From the NCBI GenBank assembly GCA_025458665.1, contig JALOSG010000086.1, positions 1-11,919 of the forward strand: 11,919 nt of DNA, in the 5' to 3' direction. Both the position numbers and the translations under genes were made by a program. The stretch's first letter is position 1; every line of letters starts with the position of its first letter. Source of the DNA: Serpentinimonas sp. GTDB taxonomy: Bacteria; Pseudomonadota; Gammaproteobacteria; Burkholderiales; Burkholderiaceae_C. Positions 5,356 through 11,488 of the stretch are shown piece by piece. The notes under the pieces are model-generated. The model did no database searches, had not been told where the DNA came from, and saw nothing but the letters and a program-made list of their open reading frames with translations.

Positions 5356-6380
5356 CAGACGCGCCGCTCTGACGCCGACGGCAGAAACGCCGGATTGAAC
5401 AGCCGGGCCGCCTCCACCGGTGCGATGTTCATGGCCCGTGCAAAGTCGATGGCCTGCTTGTTCAGGCGGTCCATATCCACACCGCCCAGGCCTGTGCTGC
5501 GCACCGTCGGGGTCATGACAAAGTTGTCGATCACCAGTTTCAGGCGGCGCAGTTCAAGCGCATCGTTGATGAGAGGTTCGCGTTTCTTGACAAAAGCAAT
5601 GCCCTCCTCCGGGTTGGCTGCCACCGCCTTGATGGATGCGTTGAGGGCCTTGGCAAAGCCCCGCACCGCTTCGGGTTTGCTGTCCAGAAATGCCTGCGTC
5701 GTCACGGCGGAATTGCCATACATGGGGGTGTTGTGCTCGGCAAACCGCATGGCCACGATGTCTTCCTCTTTGGCGCCACGGGCAATGAGCGAGATGAGGC
5801 CGCTGAAGTAGAAGCCGCTGATGGCATCGACCTCGCCGCGCACCAGCATGGTTTCGCGCAGGGACGGGTCCATGCTGGTCCACTTGATCTTGGAGGTATC
5901 CAGGTTGTTGTTGGCCGCGAAAAGCGGAAACGCCTTGCGGGCACCGTCAAAGACTGGCGCTCCCAGGGTACGGCCTTCCAGGTCTTTGGGCGTGCGTATG
6001 TTGCTGCTGCGCATGGCAAAGATGGTGGCCGGGTGCGACTCGTAGGTCACGTAGAAGCCCACTGGTCGACGGGCGGGTTCGGCAATGCTCGAGTTCAACT
6101 CCACCATGGTGTTGAAATCGGCGTGGGTCATGTCGTAGGCGCCGGAGGCCATGCGCTGTACGCCCGCCGCAGAACCCGAACCCACGTCGATGCTGACATC
6201 CAGACCCTGTTCTCGGAACAGGCCTTTTTCGGCGGCATAGAAGAACAGAGCCGCGGGGCCCTCGAAGCGCCAGTCCAGAATGAAGCGTATGGGGGTGGTT
6301 TGTGCGCGCAAAGCGGGGGCGCCCAGCACCACCGCGCTCGCAGCTGCGGTCTGGATCAAGGTACGGCGGCTCAGATTCAT
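5355..6380 (-). CDS. ABC transporter substrate-binding protein, NMT1/THI5-like
   Basis: 341 residues. It is a periplasmic binding protein of the NMT1/THI5 family, which carries nitrate, sulfonates, taurine or thiamine-pyrimidine precursors. The N-terminus MNLSRRTLIQTAAASAVVLG ends in APALRA, an export signal with cleavage after about residue 26. The SRRTLIQ stretch resembles a twin-arginine motif. The mature start IRFILDWRFEGPAALFFYAAEKGLFREQGLDV is typical of the family. The ATG at 6380 has AGGAG about 10 bases upstream; a longer frame reaches 6452 but has no signal-like start. The stop overlaps the next gene (TGATG). No permease or ATPase gene is here, so it must borrow a transporter encoded elsewhere or be an orphan. 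Pairing with an amide hydrolase suggests a nitrogen-containing ligand, by inference. Confidence 0.92.
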   Translation of the reverse strand: MNLSRRTLIQTAAASAVVLGAPALRAQTTPIRFILDWRFEGPAALFFYAAEKGLFREQGLDVSIDVGSGSAAGVQRMASGAYDMTHADFNTMVELNSSIAEPARRPVGFYVTYESHPATIFAMRSSNIRTPKDLEGRTLGAPVFDGARKAFPLFAANNNLDTSKIKWTSMDPSLRETMLVRGEVDAISGFYFSGLISLIARGAKEEDIVAMRFAEHNTPMYGNSAVTTQAFLDSKPEAVRGFAKALNASIKAVAANPEEGIAFVKKREPLINDALELRRLKLVIDNFVMTPTVRSTGLGGVDMDRLNKQAIDFARAMNIAPVEAARLFNPAFLPSASERRV

Positions 6381-6469
6381 GGACGAACTCCTGCAGGAAA
6401 TGGACTGAAAGGGGTGGAAGGAACCGCCCACCCTAAGCAAATTCCACGCCAATCAGACCCCCCGCGAAA

Positions 6470-6487
6470 GCCTGGCCAGACCCAGGC
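6470..6487 (-). terminator. Weak hairpin after the ene-reductase gene
   Basis: On the minus strand GCCTGG and CCAGGC pair across a 6-base loop, 8 bp past the stop of the ene-reductase gene, followed only by TTTCG. This may give partial termination before the binding-protein gene, 115 bp downstream of the ene-reductase stop. Confidence 0.35.
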
Positions 6488-6495
6488 CATGGGCC

Positions 6496-7611
6496 TCAGC
6501 GCTGTGCGACGGTGATGTCGCCGAACAGTTGGGTATGGCCACGCGGCTGGCTGCGCCAGTACTGCGGCGGCACCTCCACCTGCGCGCCCAGCTGGGCCGC
6601 GGCGTGCCACGGCCAGCGCGGGTTGTAGAGCATGCCGCGGGCGAGTGCCACCATGTCGGCCTGGCCGCTGGCAATGATGGCTTCGGCCTGTTCGGGTTCC
6701 GTGATCAGGCCCACCGCCATGGTGGGCAGTGCGGTGGCCTTGCGAATGGCTTCGGCCAGGGGCACCTGGTAGCCCGGCGCGAGCGGGATTTTCTGCAGCG
6801 GCGACACACCCGCGCTCGACACATGGATGAAATCGGCCCCGCGCTCTTTCAGCGCCAGCCCCAGTGCCGTGCTCTGGTCCAGGTCCCAGCCGCCGTCCAC
6901 CCAGTCGGTGGCAGAAATCCGTACGCCGACCGCCATGCTGGCGGGCACCGCGGCGCGCACCCGTTCGAACACTTCCAGCACAAAGCGCATGCGCTTGGCC
7001 AGCGTGCCGCCGTACCCGTCGGTGCGCTGGTTGGACAGCGGCGAGAGGAACTGGTGCATGAGGTAGCCGTGGGCGGCGTGCAGTTCAATGGCCTGCAGGC
7101 CAAGCCGGTGCGCGCGCTGTGCGGTGGCCACGAAGGCGGCCTGTATGCGCTCTATGCCGGCAGCATCCAGCGCTTCGGGGGCGGGCTCGTGCGGCAGGTG
7201 CGGCAGCGCCGAAGGTGCCAGGGTGGTCCAGCCGCCATCGGCCGGGGCAATCAGCTGGCCCCCGTTCCAGGGCGCATGGCTGGAGGCCTTGCGCCCCGCA
7301 TGCCCAATCTGTATGGCCAGGGGCATGCGGCTGTGCTGGCGCACCGCCTGCAGCACACGGGCCAGCGCGGCTTCGTTTTCGTCGGAATACAGGCCCAGGC
7401 AACCCGGCGTGATGCGGCCGGCAGGCTCCACCGCGGTGGCCTCAAGAATCAGCAGTCCAGCGCCGGAAATCGCCATCTGCCCCAGGTGCATGAGGTGCCA
7501 GTCGGTGGCGCTTCCCTCTATGGCCGAGTACTGGCACATGGGTGCAATCACGATGCGGTTGCTCAAGGTCAGCGGACCCAGGGCGATGGGGGAAAAAAGC
7601 GGGGAGCTCAT
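6496..7611 (-). CDS. NADH:flavin oxidoreductase, Old Yellow Enzyme (YqjM/XenA type)
   Basis: 371 residues forming an FMN-dependent TIM barrel that reduces activated C=C bonds (enones, maleimides, some nitro compounds) with NAD(P)H. The YqjM/XenA class features are present: C26 in the N-terminal PMCQYS motif, the Q-I-G-H-A-G-R-K flavin-pocket segment at ~101-108, and the substrate-anion pair H178/H181 in ELHAAHGYL. SNQRTDGYGG at 193-202 and R231 of GVRIS are also seen. The C-terminal flavin phosphate region is M-A-V-G-L-I-T (298-304) and ALARGML (322-328). There is no signal peptide, so it is cytoplasmic. The ATG at 7611 matches the family N-terminus (PLFSPIALGPLTLSNRI). It lies 115 bp before the binding-protein gene on the same strand and might share its transcript. 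The physiological substrate is unknown. Confidence 0.93.
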   Translation of the reverse strand: MSSPLFSPIALGPLTLSNRIVIAPMCQYSAIEGSATDWHLMHLGQMAISGAGLLILEATAVEPAGRITPGCLGLYSDENEAALARVLQAVRQHSRMPLAIQIGHAGRKASSHAPWNGGQLIAPADGGWTTLAPSALPHLPHEPAPEALDAAGIERIQAAFVATAQRAHRLGLQAIELHAAHGYLMHQFLSPLSNQRTDGYGGTLAKRMRFVLEVFERVRAAVPASMAVGVRISATDWVDGGWDLDQSTALGLALKERGADFIHVSSAGVSPLQKIPLAPGYQVPLAEAIRKATALPTMAVGLITEPEQAEAIIASGQADMVALARGMLYNPRWPWHAAAQLGAQVEVPPQYWRSQPRGHTQLFGDITVAQR

Positions 7612-7720
7612 GGTGGTGCAAAACCTCGGAGAGGTGTCTCTGGTGGGGTGCGTGGCTGCGAGCCGGCGGCCGCCAGCGCGCCCCGCGTGGGGTAAACGCC
7701 GGGTTATACCAGCGCCCGGC

Positions 7721-7750
7721 TGGACGGGTTGGGCAGTTTCGCATTAGAAT
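7721..7750 (+). promoter_or_regulatory. Putative infA promoter
   Basis: TGGACG (7721-7726), 18 bp spacer, TAGAAT (7745-7750). The -10 matches the TAGAAT seen before tRNA-Ser. A minus-strand TATAAC at 7703-7708 could serve the divergent ene-reductase gene, in which case the two promoters lie almost back to back. Confidence 0.5.
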
Positions 7751-8029
7751 ACGGCAGCTTGACGCGGTGCTCACCATCGTCAGCTTGTCGTCTGACAGGC
7801 CCCGGCCACCCCGAACGGGTCGGCTTCGCGGCCACACCTCCCCAACCGGCACGGGTTTGCGCTTGGTTTCTGGGGTTGTCAACTTCCCGTTCATCGGCGA
7901 GCTTTCCGGCAGATCTGTTTTTGTCCAGATGGCCACAACCCTACCCCAGGCGGCCCAACGCTGCCCTGTGCGCGCAGACCGGGCATTGGCGCGCTGATTT
8001 CCCTGTATCACGCCCATCGAGGAATAGCA
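7751..8029 (+). other. Long leader upstream of infA, no clear gene
   Basis: If transcription starts near 7757, the infA message has about 270 untranslated bases. Short complementary pairs are visible, such as CCCG/CGGG near 7813-7822 and ATCTG/CAGAT around a T-rich loop near 7914-7931. There is no recognisable riboswitch and no convincing small protein. A plus-strand frame stays open here, but its codon use and amino-acid content look random. Confidence 0.45.
8019..8023 (+). promoter_or_regulatory. Ribosome binding site deciding the TTG start of infA
   Basis: GAGGA ends 6 bases before TTG at 8030. No ATG lies in frame upstream nearby, and the residues after the TTG (AKEELIE) match the expected N-terminus of IF-1, so the non-ATG start is well supported. 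Confidence 0.75.
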
Positions 8030-8296
8030 TTGGCCAAGGAAGAACTGATTGAAATGAGTGGCAAGGTCGACGAGGTTTTGCCCGACTCCCGCTTTCGCGT
8101 GACGCTGGACAACGGCCACACGCTGGTGGCTTACTCGGCCGGCAAAATGCGCAAGCACCACATAAGAATTCTGGCCGGCGACAAGGTGTCGCTCGAGCTC
8201 TCGCCCTACGACCTGACCAAAGGCCGTATCACTTTCCGCCACATCGAGCCCCGTGCCGGTGGCATGCCGCGCCCGGCGAAGCGCACATTCCGTTAA
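8030..8296 (+). CDS. infA: Translation initiation factor IF-1 with basic C-terminal tail
   Basis: 88 residues forming a single S1/OB-fold domain that binds the ribosomal A site during initiation. MAKEELIEMSGKVDEVLPDSRFRV and the Y-D-L-T-K-G-R-I-T-F-R-H segment (64-75) are diagnostic. Ordinary IF-1 is 71-72 residues and ends shortly after TKGRI-x-FR. Here a further ~13 residues, rich in Arg, Pro and Gly, follow (GGMPRPAKRTFR end). This longer type is known as an extra IF-1 paralogue in Burkholderiales, whose standard copy sits in the ribosomal protein operon. Whether this genome has both cannot be seen. The start is TTG. The RRM gene follows after 87 bp, and the two RNA-binding proteins may be co-expressed. 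Confidence 0.94.
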   Translation: MAKEELIEMSGKVDEVLPDSRFRVTLDNGHTLVAYSAGKMRKHHIRILAGDKVSLELSPYDLTKGRITFRHIEPRAGGMPRPAKRTFR

Positions 8297-8297
8297 G

Positions 8298-8314
8298 CGG
8301 GTTCCTTCAACCCG
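8298..8314 (+). terminator. Hairpin just after infA
   Basis: CGGGTT (8298-8303), loop CCTTC, AACCCG (8309-8314), starting one base after the infA stop. It is followed by AAACCGC rather than a T run, so it is more likely a 3'-end stabiliser or weak attenuator than a full terminator. Confidence 0.3.
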
Positions 8315-8370
8315 AAACCGCTTTCCCCCTGCGTGGCAGCCACCACAATCCGGCTGCAGACGCGTCTTTT

Positions 8371-8376
8371 GAAAGG
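8371..8376 (+). promoter_or_regulatory. Ribosome binding site deciding the GTG start of the RRM gene
   Basis: GAAAGG lies 7 bases before the GTG at 8384. An in-frame GTG at 8333 has no such site and would add 17 residues outside the RRM fold, so 8384 is preferred. Confidence 0.65.
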
Positions 8377-8383
8377 TCCCACA

Positions 8384-8749
8384 GTGGGCAACAAACTCTA
8401 CGTCGGCAATCTGGCTTATTCAGTGCGTGACGACAACCTCCAGCAACACTTTGCCGAGTTCGGCTCTGTCACGTCCGCCAAGGTCATGATGGACCGCGAC
8501 AGCGGCCGCTCCAAGGGCTTCGGCTTTGTGGAGATGGGCTCTGACGCAGAAGCTCAGGCAGCCATCAACGGCCTCAATGGCCAGTCGATGGACGGCCGTG
8601 CCCTCGTGGTCAACGAGGCGCGTCCCAAAGAAGAGCGTCCCGGTGGCTTTGGCGGTGGCAACCGCTCGGGCGGCGGCGGCTACGGCGGCGGCGGCGGCCG
8701 CAGCGGTGGCGGCGGTGGTTACGGCGGCGGTGGCCGTGGCGGCTACTGA
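8384..8749 (+). CDS. RNA-binding protein: one RRM plus glycine-rich tail
   Basis: 121 residues. A single RNA recognition motif spans ~3-80, with RNP-2 LYVGNL at 5-10 and RNP-1 KGFGFVEM at 44-51, the aromatic residues that stack on RNA bases. The tail from ~87 is built of G-G-G-Y and R-S-G-G-G units and ends RGGY. This is the architecture of bacterial and cyanobacterial Rbp-type proteins, often cold-responsive; in betaproteobacteria they act as general RNA-binding or chaperone-like proteins. The function here is inferred from family. The glycine tail is encoded by a GGC-rich tract (8644-8746) prone to length change. GTG start at 8384. A strong terminator with a C(UUCG)G tetraloop closes the unit. 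Confidence 0.92.
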   Translation: MGNKLYVGNLAYSVRDDNLQQHFAEFGSVTSAKVMMDRDSGRSKGFGFVEMGSDAEAQAAINGLNGQSMDGRALVVNEARPKEERPGGFGGGNRSGGGGYGGGGGRSGGGGGYGGGGRGGY

Positions 8750-8771
8750 GCAGCTTCGCTACTCCAGATAG

Positions 8772-8795
8772 AAAAGGCCCTTCGGGGCCTTTTTT
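8772..8795 (+). terminator. Rho-independent terminator of the RRM gene
   Basis: AAAAGGCCC (8772-8780), loop TTCG, GGGCCTTTT (8785-8793), then T to 8795. The C(UUCG)G closing pair makes an unusually stable hairpin. Its T tract is also the left end of the inverted repeat over the aroQ start. Confidence 0.93.
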
Positions 8796-8829
8796 CATGG
8801 GCGCTATACTGACCAGCGCCCATGAAAAA
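8791..8829. repeat. 15-bp perfect inverted repeat spanning the aroQ start codon
   Basis: TTTTTCATGGGCGCT (8791-8805) and AGCGCCCATGAAAAA (8815-8829) are exact reverse complements around the 9-base spacer ATACTGACC. The left arm is the T tract of the preceding terminator plus CATGGGCGCT. The right arm contains the aroQ ATG at 8822. A TATACT at 8805-8810 begins at the last base of the left arm. Confidence 0.9.
8805..8810 (+). promoter_or_regulatory. Candidate -10 element of aroQ
   Basis: TATACT is a strong -10 match, 11 bases before the aroQ ATG. The -35 position falls in the terminator loop (TTCGGG or TCGGGG) and is poor. A start near 8817 would leave only about 5 untranslated bases, giving an essentially leaderless message. 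This fits the lack of a ribosome binding site. Confidence 0.45.
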
Positions 8830-9271
8830 GATCCTCATCCTCAACGGCCCCAACCTCAACCTGCTGGGCTTGCGCGAGCCGGAACAGTACGGCAGCCGCA
8901 CGCTGGCCGATGTGGAGGCGCTGTGCGCCAGCACCGCCGCGCGCCTGGGCTACGAGGCGGTGTGCTTCCAGAGCAATGTGGAAGGCCTGCTGATCGACAA
9001 GCTGCACGAGTTCGGCGCTCTGCACCGTGCCGGTCAGGCGCTGGGCTGCGTCTTCAACCCGGGCGCCTACACACACACCTCTGTGGCGCTGTTCGATGCC
9101 ATCAAGGGCACCGGCCTGCCGGTGGTGGAGTGCCACATTTCCAACGTACACAGCCGCGAGGCCTTCCGCCACCATTCCTACGTATCGCCGGCGGCCACCG
9201 GCATTGTGGTGGGCTTCGGGGTGGACGGCTACGAGTTGGCCATCGAAGGGCTGGTGCGCAAACACGCCTGA
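8822..9271 (+). CDS. aroQ: 3-Dehydroquinate dehydratase, type II
   Basis: 149 residues, the usual length. It converts 3-dehydroquinate to 3-dehydroshikimate in the shikimate pathway as a cytoplasmic dodecamer of flavodoxin-like subunits. The N-terminal motif NGPNLNLLGLREPEQYG carries the catalytic tyrosine (Y23) and the flexible-loop arginine R18. Further signatures are FQSNVEG (~49-55), NPGAYTHTS (~79-87), catalytic H102 within ECHISNVHSREAFRHHS, and the closing GFGVDGYELAIEGL. The ATG at 8822 gives the family N-terminus MKKILILNGPN but has no Shine-Dalgarno sequence, because it lies in the right arm of an inverted repeat. The 3' end carries a short tandem duplication of its last codons. The downstream gene is convergent. 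Confidence 0.96.
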   Translation: MKKILILNGPNLNLLGLREPEQYGSRTLADVEALCASTAARLGYEAVCFQSNVEGLLIDKLHEFGALHRAGQALGCVFNPGAYTHTSVALFDAIKGTGLPVVECHISNVHSREAFRHHSYVSPAATGIVVGFGVDGYELAIEGLVRKHA

Positions 9272-9298
9272 ACGGCGTGGTGCGCAAACACGCCTGAA
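9252..9298 (+). repeat. Two-copy 21-bp direct repeat across the aroQ stop codon
   Basis: Bases 9252-9272, which encode the last aroQ residues VRKHA plus the stop, recur exactly at 9278-9298 with a 26-bp period (5-bp spacer). The second copy is noncoding and out of frame with aroQ. The duplication creates a hairpin, CACGCC (9263-9268) with GGCGTG (9274-9279), over the stop codon, plus an alternative pairing of the same GGCGTG with CACGCC of the second copy (9289-9294). Confidence 0.92.
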
Positions 9299-9308
9299 TT
9301 CCGCCGGC

Positions 9309-10487
9309 TCAGCGCGGCGCCAGCCGGATGATCTGGCCGTTGCCGGAATCGGTCAGTACGTACAGCAACCCGTCGGGGCCTTGCCGCACATCGCGGATGC
9401 GTTCGCGCAGGTTCTCCAGCAGGCGCTCTTCGCGCACCACACGCCCGTCCTTCACCTCCAGCCGCGCCAGGTGGCGGAACTTCAGCGAGCCGACGAACAG
9501 GTGGTTTTTCCACTCAGCGCCATAACGGTCACTGGTGAGAAAGACCATGCCCGAGGGAGCGATGGAGGGCGTCCACTGGTGCAAGGGCTGCTCCATGCCT
9601 GCCTTCTGCGTGATGCCCGTGGTCACGGCGCCGCCGCCGTACCGCTCACCGTAGGTGATGACAGGCCAGCCGTAATTCTTGCTGGCCTCGGGGCGGTTGA
9701 TCTCGTCGCCGCCCTGCGGGCCGTGTTCGTGCAGCCACAGGCGGTTGTCCGGTCCCCAGGTGGCCCCCTGCGCATTGCGGTGGCCGTAACTCCAGATTTC
9801 GGGTTGCGCACCCGCGCGGCCCACAAAGGGGTTGTCGGGCGGCACCGAGCCGTCTTTGCGAATGCGCACGACCTTGCCGATGTGGTTGCCCAGGTCCTGC
9901 GCATCCTCCATGCGGCTGCCCCGGTCGCCCAGGGTGAGGAAGAGGTGCCCGTCGGGCGCCTCCACAATGCGGCAGCCAAAGTGCTGGCGGCTGGCCACCT
10001 TGGGCTTCTGGCTGAACAGCACCTGCACCTGTTCCAGGCGGCGCGCATCGGCCGACAACACCGCTGTGGCCAGCGCGGTGGAATTGCCTGAACCGCCCGC
10101 CTCAGGTTCGCTGTAGCAGAGGTAGATGCGCCGGTTCTGGGCAAACTGGCTGTCGGGTACTACGTCCAGCAGCCCGCCCTGGCCGCCTGCGGCTACGGGC
10201 GGCACACCCTCTATCGGCTCACCGATGCGGTAGGGGCCGCTGCGGTCCGGGCCCTGGGGCTCAACCACCCGCAAACGCCCAGGGCGCTCGGTGACCAGCA
10301 TGCGGCCGTTGTCAATGAATGCCACGGCCCAGGGGTTGGACAGGCCGCTGGCCAGCACTTCGGGTTGGAAGGGAGCGGACTGTGCGTGGGCGGGGGCGGT
10401 AGCCAGGCCCGCAGTCAGGGCGGCCGCCACGGTGGTGGTGGCCAGCAGCAGGGCGGCAGAGTGCGCCCGGAGGGAAATTGGTCTCAT
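9309..10487 (-). CDS. PQQ-dependent soluble aldose sugar dehydrogenase
   Basis: 392 residues of the GSDH/YliI family: secreted six-bladed propeller enzymes that bind PQQ and calcium and oxidise aldoses in the periplasm. A long signal peptide ends at APAHA, with cleavage after about residue 35. Family landmarks in order are L-S-N-P-W-A-V-A-F (49-57), G-G-Q-G-G-L-L-D-V (101-109), QHFGCRIVEAPDGHLFLTLGDRG (168-190, with H169 the likely catalytic base), Y-G-H-R-N-A-Q-G (234-241), H-E-H-G-P-Q-G-G-D-E-I-N (253-264, metal/PQQ region) and S-I-A-P-S-G-M (308-314). The open frame runs back to 10988, but that part lies over phhA. The ATG at 10487 has AAGGA about 8 bases upstream. It is the last gene of a minus-strand run after hppD and phhA, with 82 bp between phhA and itself. 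No PQQ biosynthesis genes are in view. Confidence 0.92.
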   Translation of the reverse strand: MRPISLRAHSAALLLATTTVAAALTAGLATAPAHAQSAPFQPEVLASGLSNPWAVAFIDNGRMLVTERPGRLRVVEPQGPDRSGPYRIGEPIEGVPPVAAGGQGGLLDVVPDSQFAQNRRIYLCYSEPEAGGSGNSTALATAVLSADARRLEQVQVLFSQKPKVASRQHFGCRIVEAPDGHLFLTLGDRGSRMEDAQDLGNHIGKVVRIRKDGSVPPDNPFVGRAGAQPEIWSYGHRNAQGATWGPDNRLWLHEHGPQGGDEINRPEASKNYGWPVITYGERYGGGAVTTGITQKAGMEQPLHQWTPSIAPSGMVFLTSDRYGAEWKNHLFVGSLKFRHLARLEVKDGRVVREERLLENLRERIRDVRQGPDGLLYVLTDSGNGQIIRLAPR

Positions 10488-10519
10488 GCGTAATTCCTTC
10501 TTGGGAGGTACGACACGCA

Positions 10520-10552
10520 GGCTGGCGCTGGGTTCCGCAGCTTTTGCCAGCC
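10520..10552 (-). other. Stem-loop between phhA and the sugar dehydrogenase gene
   Basis: GGCTGGC (10520-10526) pairs with GCCAGCC (10546-10552). Inside it GCTG pairs with CAGC around the 7-base loop, leaving four unpaired T on one side (AAAA on the minus-strand transcript). It fills much of the 82-bp gap. No T run follows on the minus strand, so it is more likely an mRNA processing or stabilising element, or an attenuator, than a classical terminator. Confidence 0.45.
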
Positions 10553-10569
10553 GGGATGGCCTTGAAGCA

Positions 10570-11442
10570 CTAGAGGACCGCGCGACGCGCCCGGTGGTAG
10601 GCCCCGGTGCCCCGCACCAGCACCTCGTCCTGCGGCAGGCAGTCTCCGGGGAGCCAAGTGGGCAGCTGCGCCGCTTGCTGGTACAGCGGTGCGAAATCAA
10701 TGTCGGCCAGCGCCAGCAAATCGTCGATGCGGCGCAGCACGAAGTAGCTTTCCTGAAAATCGTCGATGCGGTAGCGGGTACGCAGGACGCGCGGTAGCTC
10801 GAAGCGGATGCGGTGCGGGGAAGGATCGTCCAGGCAGAACAGGCTTTCCCCGTAGGACGACGCAATGCCGCCGCCATAAATGCGCAACCCACTGCCCTGC
10901 TCCACCAGCCCGAACTCCACCGTGTACCAGTACACGCGCGCCAGTTGTTCCAGGGCACCCAGGCCTTGCGCACGCAGGCCGCCGGCACCGTAGGCCTGGA
11001 TGAAATCGGCCATGACGGGGTTCATGAGCATGGGCACGTGGCCAAACACGTCGTGGAATACGTCGGGCTCTTCCAGATAGTCCAGCTGGCTGGCACGGCG
11101 GATGAACTGGCCGGCCGGGAAGCGGCGGTGCGCCAGGTGGTTGAAGAACACCTCATCGGGCACCAGCCCCGGCACAGCCACCACCTGCCAGCCGGTGCGG
11201 CGCATGAGCACCTCGTTCATGCGGCGGAAGTCGGGGATTTGCTCGGGGCCCATGGGCAGGGCTTCCATGCCGGCCACGAATTCGTCGCAGGCGCGGTCTT
11301 TCAGCAGGCGGCACTGGCGCTCGAACAGGGTGCGCCAGACGGCATGGTCTTCGGGCGTGTAGTGCTCCCAGCCCTGGTCGATGGTCCAGTCCGGGTTGCC
11401 GGGGTGGCCAGCCATGCCGGCAGCCAGTCCGTGCTTGTCCAT
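10570..11442 (-). CDS. phhA: Phenylalanine 4-monooxygenase
   Basis: 290 residues, typical of monomeric bacterial phenylalanine hydroxylases with only the catalytic domain. It converts phenylalanine to tyrosine with oxygen and a tetrahydropterin at a non-haem iron. The 2-His-1-Glu facial triad is visible: H130 and H135 in DVFHDVFGHVPMLMNP, and E176 in VYWYTVEFGLV. Further family features are the substrate-pocket R114-R115-A-S-Q-L-D-Y-L-E-E-P-D segment and YGGGIASSYGES (189-200). The ATG at 11442 is preceded by AGGGG. hppD lies 46 bp upstream on the same strand, so hppD-phhA probably form a phenylalanine/tyrosine catabolic operon. No pterin-4a-carbinolamine dehydratase gene is adjacent in view. 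Confidence 0.96.
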   Translation of the reverse strand: MDKHGLAAGMAGHPGNPDWTIDQGWEHYTPEDHAVWRTLFERQCRLLKDRACDEFVAGMEALPMGPEQIPDFRRMNEVLMRRTGWQVVAVPGLVPDEVFFNHLAHRRFPAGQFIRRASQLDYLEEPDVFHDVFGHVPMLMNPVMADFIQAYGAGGLRAQGLGALEQLARVYWYTVEFGLVEQGSGLRIYGGGIASSYGESLFCLDDPSPHRIRFELPRVLRTRYRIDDFQESYFVLRRIDDLLALADIDFAPLYQQAAQLPTWLPGDCLPQDEVLVRGTGAYHRARRAVL

Positions 11443-11488
11443 GGTGGCGCCCCTGTTGGGTGACTTGCGTGTGGGGATCGGTTGGGGA

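Noticed and set aside
6381..6495. Possible TPP or other riboswitch before the NMT1/THI5-like binding protein
   Set aside because: No recognisable riboswitch core is visible. The gap holds only a weak hairpin and the ribosome binding site.
6529..7695. 388-residue plus-strand frame antisense to the ene-reductase
   Set aside because: Shadow of a GC-rich gene. It is rich in G, R, H and Q with no domain features, and the opposite strand encodes a full Old Yellow Enzyme.
8644..8746. GGC-rich repeated tract as a separate tandem repeat element
   Set aside because: It is fully explained as the coding sequence of the glycine-rich tail of the RRM protein.
10488..10988. N-terminal extension of the sugar dehydrogenase frame
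   Set aside because: It overlaps phhA in another frame. The signal peptide and ribosome binding site place the start at 10487.
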